Assembly (NCBI RefSeq): GCF_004564075.1
Contig: NZ_CP038256.1
Location: 1,612,001 to 1,676,000 of the forward strand
DNA: 64,000 nucleotides
Reading direction: 5' to 3'
From: Microbacterium sediminis
GTDB taxonomy: Bacteria > Actinomycetota > Actinomycetes > Actinomycetales > Microbacteriaceae
The first letter of the stretch is position 1. Every line of letters begins with the position of its first letter. The translations under genes and the position numbers were made by a program. The notes under the pieces were generated by a model. It was not told where the DNA came from. It did not search any database and saw only the letters and a list, made by a program, of their open reading frames with translations. This document shows, piece by piece, positions 61,889 through 64,000 of this stretch.

Positions 61889-62903
61889 TCTGCGTCCTCT
61901 CGCCCTGCGGGGTGTCGTCATCGGTGGTCAGGTGCGGCGCGATGTCCTTCGGGTTCATCGTCCCGTCGAGCACCATCTTGACCTGCTGCACGATCGGCAT
62001 CTCCACGCCCTTGGCGCGCGCGAGCTTGAGCATGGGCTCCACCGAGCCCAGCCCCTCGGCCGTCTGCTCCATGTGCGAGACGACGTCCTGCAGCGTGTAT
62101 CCCTGGCCGAGCAGCCGGCCGGCCGTGTTGTTGCGGCTCAGCGGCGACTGGCACGTGGCGATCAGATCGCCCAGCCCCGCCAGACCGTGCATCGTCTCGG
62201 CCTGGGCGCCGTACGCGACCGCGAAGTCGGTCATCTCCACGAGGCCGCGCGTGATGATCGACGCCTTCGTGTTCTCGCCGTAGCCGACGCCGTCGACGAT
62301 GCCGATCGCGACGGCGATGAGGTTCTTGAGCACGCCGCCGAACTCCGTGCCGGCCACGTCGGTGTTGACGAACGTGCGGAAGTACGGGTTGGACGCCGTG
62401 CGGGCGATCAGCTCCGCCGTCTCGAGGCTGGTCGACGACACCACGGCGGCCGTGGGCTGCTCGCGCGCGATCTCGAGCGCGAGGTTGGGGCCGCTGGCCA
62501 CGGCGATGCGGTCCGGGTCGCAGCCCAGGACCTCCTCGATCACCTGGCTCATGCGCATGCCCGAGCGCTTCTCGACGCCCTTCATGAGGCTCACGATCGG
62601 CGCGTCCGAGCGGGCCACGAGCGGCCGCAACTGCTTGAGCGCCTCGCGCGCGGTCTTGCTGGGCACCGACAGGTAGATCTGCTCGGCGCCCTCGACGGCC
62701 TTGGCCAGGCGGTGGGTGGCGCGGATCGAGCGGGGCAGGTTGATGCCCGGCAGGTACTGCGAGTTGCGCTTGGCCTCGTCGATCTCGTGGGCCTGCTCGG
62801 GGCGCCTGGCCCACATCGTCACGCGGGCGCCGCCGTCGGCGAGGACCTTGCCGAAGGTGGTGCCCCAGCTGCCGGCTCCGAGCACGGCGACCTTCGGGCC
62901 CAT
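61788..62903 (-). CDS. gpsA: NAD(P)-dependent glycerol-3-phosphate dehydrogenase
   Basis: 371 residues. It makes sn-glycerol-3-phosphate for phospholipids. Nucleotide loop VLGAGSWGTTFGKVLADGGA (about 5-24), NSQYLPGINLPRSIRATHRL, SLMKGVEKRSGMRMSQVIEE, GEFGG-type AGTEFGGVLKNLIAVAIGIV, and the catalytic helix AGLGDLIATCQSPLSRNNTA. The family body ends near PIVQQVKMVLDGTMNPKDIA; the remaining 45 or so residues (with GGALRRAFQRARDLFRDGGG) overlap ddl in another frame. The start overlaps the plsC stop by one base. Confidence 0.95.
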   Translation of the reverse strand: MGPKVAVLGAGSWGTTFGKVLADGGARVTMWARRPEQAHEIDEAKRNSQYLPGINLPRSIRATHRLAKAVEGAEQIYLSVPSKTAREALKQLRPLVARSDAPIVSLMKGVEKRSGMRMSQVIEEVLGCDPDRIAVASGPNLALEIAREQPTAAVVSSTSLETAELIARTASNPYFRTFVNTDVAGTEFGGVLKNLIAVAIGIVDGVGYGENTKASIITRGLVEMTDFAVAYGAQAETMHGLAGLGDLIATCQSPLSRNNTAGRLLGQGYTLQDVVSHMEQTAEGLGSVEPMLKLARAKGVEMPIVQQVKMVLDGTMNPKDIAPHLTTDDDTPQGERTQNGQDDRGGALRRAFQRARDLFRDGGGSARRDRS

Positions 62904-63643
62904 CACATCCGTCCCGTCTCGGCTTGCCCGTGCTGGGCAGGGTCCCACCGCTGCTCGGGGGCCTTCTCACCCCGCAGCTCCTCCAGCAGCGCCGTGATGG
63001 CGGCCATGACGCGCTCGGTGCCCTCCTCGAGCGCCGCGCGCGACTGTGCGCGGTCGGCGAGGTCGGACAGGTCGACGGGGTCGCCCACGACGAACGTCAC
63101 GGGGCGGCGCGGGGGCCAGAGCTTGAGCTTGCCGTAGCGCGGCATGTACTGCTGCTCACCCCAGTGCGCGACGGGGATTACCGGGATCCCGCCGGCGAGG
63201 GCGATCCGCACCGCGCCCGCCTTGCCGCGCATCGGCCACAGGCCGGGATCGCGGGTGAGCGTGCCCTCGGGGTAGACGATCACGCCGCTGCGGTTCTCGA
63301 CGAGGACCTTGGCCTGCCGCAGCGCCTGCGAGCCCTGGTTGCCGCGGGCGACGGGCACCATGCCGGTGCCGCGCAGGGCCGCGCCGAGGACGGGCACGCG
63401 GAACAAGCTCTCCTTGGCGAGGAACCGCGGGAGCCGTCCGATCTTCCACGTCGCCACGGCCACCGTGAGCGGGTCGATCTCGCTGTGGTGGTTGGGCGCC
63501 ATCACGAACGCGCCGTCCGCGGGCAGCTTGTGTGCGTCGCGGATCTCGATCTTCGCGAACCAGCCGTACAGCGGCACGACCACGGCGGCGAGCACGCGGA
63601 AGACGGCCCCCGGCTTCCTGCGCTCCGGAGTCTTCGGCGCCAC
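62903..63643 (-). CDS. plsC: 1-acyl-sn-glycerol-3-phosphate acyltransferase
   Basis: 246 residues. The NHxxxxD active-site motif is in VMAPNHHSEIDPLTVAVATW (about 51-70), and the glycerol-phosphate site YPEGTLTRDPGLWPMRGKAG at about 128-147. It forms phosphatidic acid. One hydrophobic N-terminal segment (FRVLAAVVVPLYGWF) may anchor it. GTG start at 63643, two bases after murA. Confidence 0.93.
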   Translation of the reverse strand: MAPKTPERRKPGAVFRVLAAVVVPLYGWFAKIEIRDAHKLPADGAFVMAPNHHSEIDPLTVAVATWKIGRLPRFLAKESLFRVPVLGAALRGTGMVPVARGNQGSQALRQAKVLVENRSGVIVYPEGTLTRDPGLWPMRGKAGAVRIALAGGIPVIPVAHWGEQQYMPRYGKLKLWPPRRPVTFVVGDPVDLSDLADRAQSRAALEEGTERVMAAITALLEELRGEKAPEQRWDPAQHGQAETGRM

Positions 63644-63645
63644 GC

Positions 63646-64000
63646 TCAGCCCACGACGTCGAAGTCGGCGCCGAGGGCGCGCAGCTTGTCCAGGAACCGC
63701 TCGTAGCCGCGGCTGAGCAGGCGGATCCCGGTGACGCGCGAGGTGCCGGTGGCGGCGAGGGCGGCGATCACGTAGGCGTAGCCGCCGCGCAGGTCGGGCA
63801 CGACGATGTCGGCGCCGTGCAGCGGCGTGGGGCCGTTGATGACGGCGGCCTGCTCGAGCTCGCGGCGAGGCACGCGGCGCTTGGGGTCGGCGATGCCGTG
63901 CGGGTGCACGACGATGTCGGCGCCCATCTGCACGAGCGCCTTGGTGAAGCCCAGGCGGTTCTCGTAGACCGTCTCGTGCACCACCGAGGTGCCCTCGGCC
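63646..64000 (-). CDS. murA: UDP-N-acetylglucosamine 1-carboxyvinyltransferase, C-terminal part (cut by window end)
   Basis: The last 118 or so residues of MurA, first step of peptidoglycan precursor synthesis. Recognisable segments: TSVVHETVYENRLGF, ADIVVHPHGIADPKRRVPRR, GADIVVPDLRGGYAYVIAAL and ALAATGTSRVTGIRLLSRGY with the C-terminal ERFLDKLRALGADFDVV. The EPSP-synthase-type repeat fits. The catalytic loop with Cys lies beyond the window. Confidence 0.93.
   Translation of the reverse strand, partial: AEGTSVVHETVYENRLGFTKALVQMGADIVVHPHGIADPKRRVPRRELEQAAVINGPTPLHGADIVVPDLRGGYAYVIAALAATGTSRVTGIRLLSRGYERFLDKLRALGADFDVVG

Overview
The window is GC-rich, densely coded actinobacterial DNA, most like a member of the Microbacteriaceae such as Microbacterium. 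The evidence is an Ffh with an SRP-type M domain, a cysteine-free L32, an SMC/FtsY/Ffh/S16 backbone, DtxR/IdeR-type iron boxes, a DUF222-HNH gene, a CofD protein and many leaderless starts. No rRNA, tRNA, CRISPR array, insertion sequence or phage was seen.

Layout. One long conserved actinobacterial series runs on the minus strand from right to left: murA (cut by the window end) - plsC - gpsA - ddl - thiL - (recG, with rsmD divergent) - coaD - DUF177 - rpmF - rnc - mutM - smc - RsmC/RlmG-like methyltransferase - diacylglycerol-kinase-like - ftsY - DUF2004 - ffh - rpsP - khpA - rimM (cut by the window start). Accessory blocks interrupt this backbone. (1) 1.1-16.9 kb, between ffh and rpsP: an iron-siderophore import operon behind two IdeR boxes, divergent glpK/glpD, a GGCT-like/beta-barrel membrane fusion protein, an acyltransferase-3/SGNH protein, a DUF222-HNH protein and an LCP ligase. 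(2) 18.7-27.1 kb, between ftsY and ffh: a TetR regulator, lipB-lipA, a complete peptide ABC transporter and a VanZ-RDD membrane protein. (3) 28.6-31.2 kb: divergent glgC/glgA. (4) 37.1-44.7 kb, between mutM and smc: a 35-residue peptide gene, a 97-residue protein, two paralogous GNAT proteins and CofD in one operon, then a decayed GNAT gene, a VanRS-like two-component pair and a VanY-like carboxypeptidase. (5) 50.4-59.2 kb, between thiL and recG/rsmD: a quinone-oxidoreductase-like gene, an XRE regulator with a frameshifted membrane partner, the SOS mutasome imuA-imuB-dnaE2 behind a LexA box, an SRAP protein and a small hydrolase.

How the genes work together. The backbone covers cell-wall precursor and phospholipid synthesis (murA, ddl, gpsA, plsC), RNA processing and ribosome parts (rnc, rpmF, rpsP, rimM, rsmD), DNA repair and chromosome structure (mutM, recG, smc) and membrane protein targeting (ftsY, ffh). 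The blocks add iron uptake, glycerol use, glycogen synthesis, lipoylation, peptide uptake, damage-induced mutagenesis and cell-envelope sensing.

The less expected signals are regulatory or structural. A near-identical 22-bp element lies in front of the tetR gene and at the start of the peptide-transporter operon. Two related 18-bp palindromes bracket the promoter of the XRE operon. At least fourteen genes have a TAnnnT hexamer 6-8 nt before the start codon. There is a threonine-rich mini-gene with its own promoter and a following hairpin, and two genes are visibly broken (a GNAT with an internal deletion and a membrane protein with a homopolymer frameshift).
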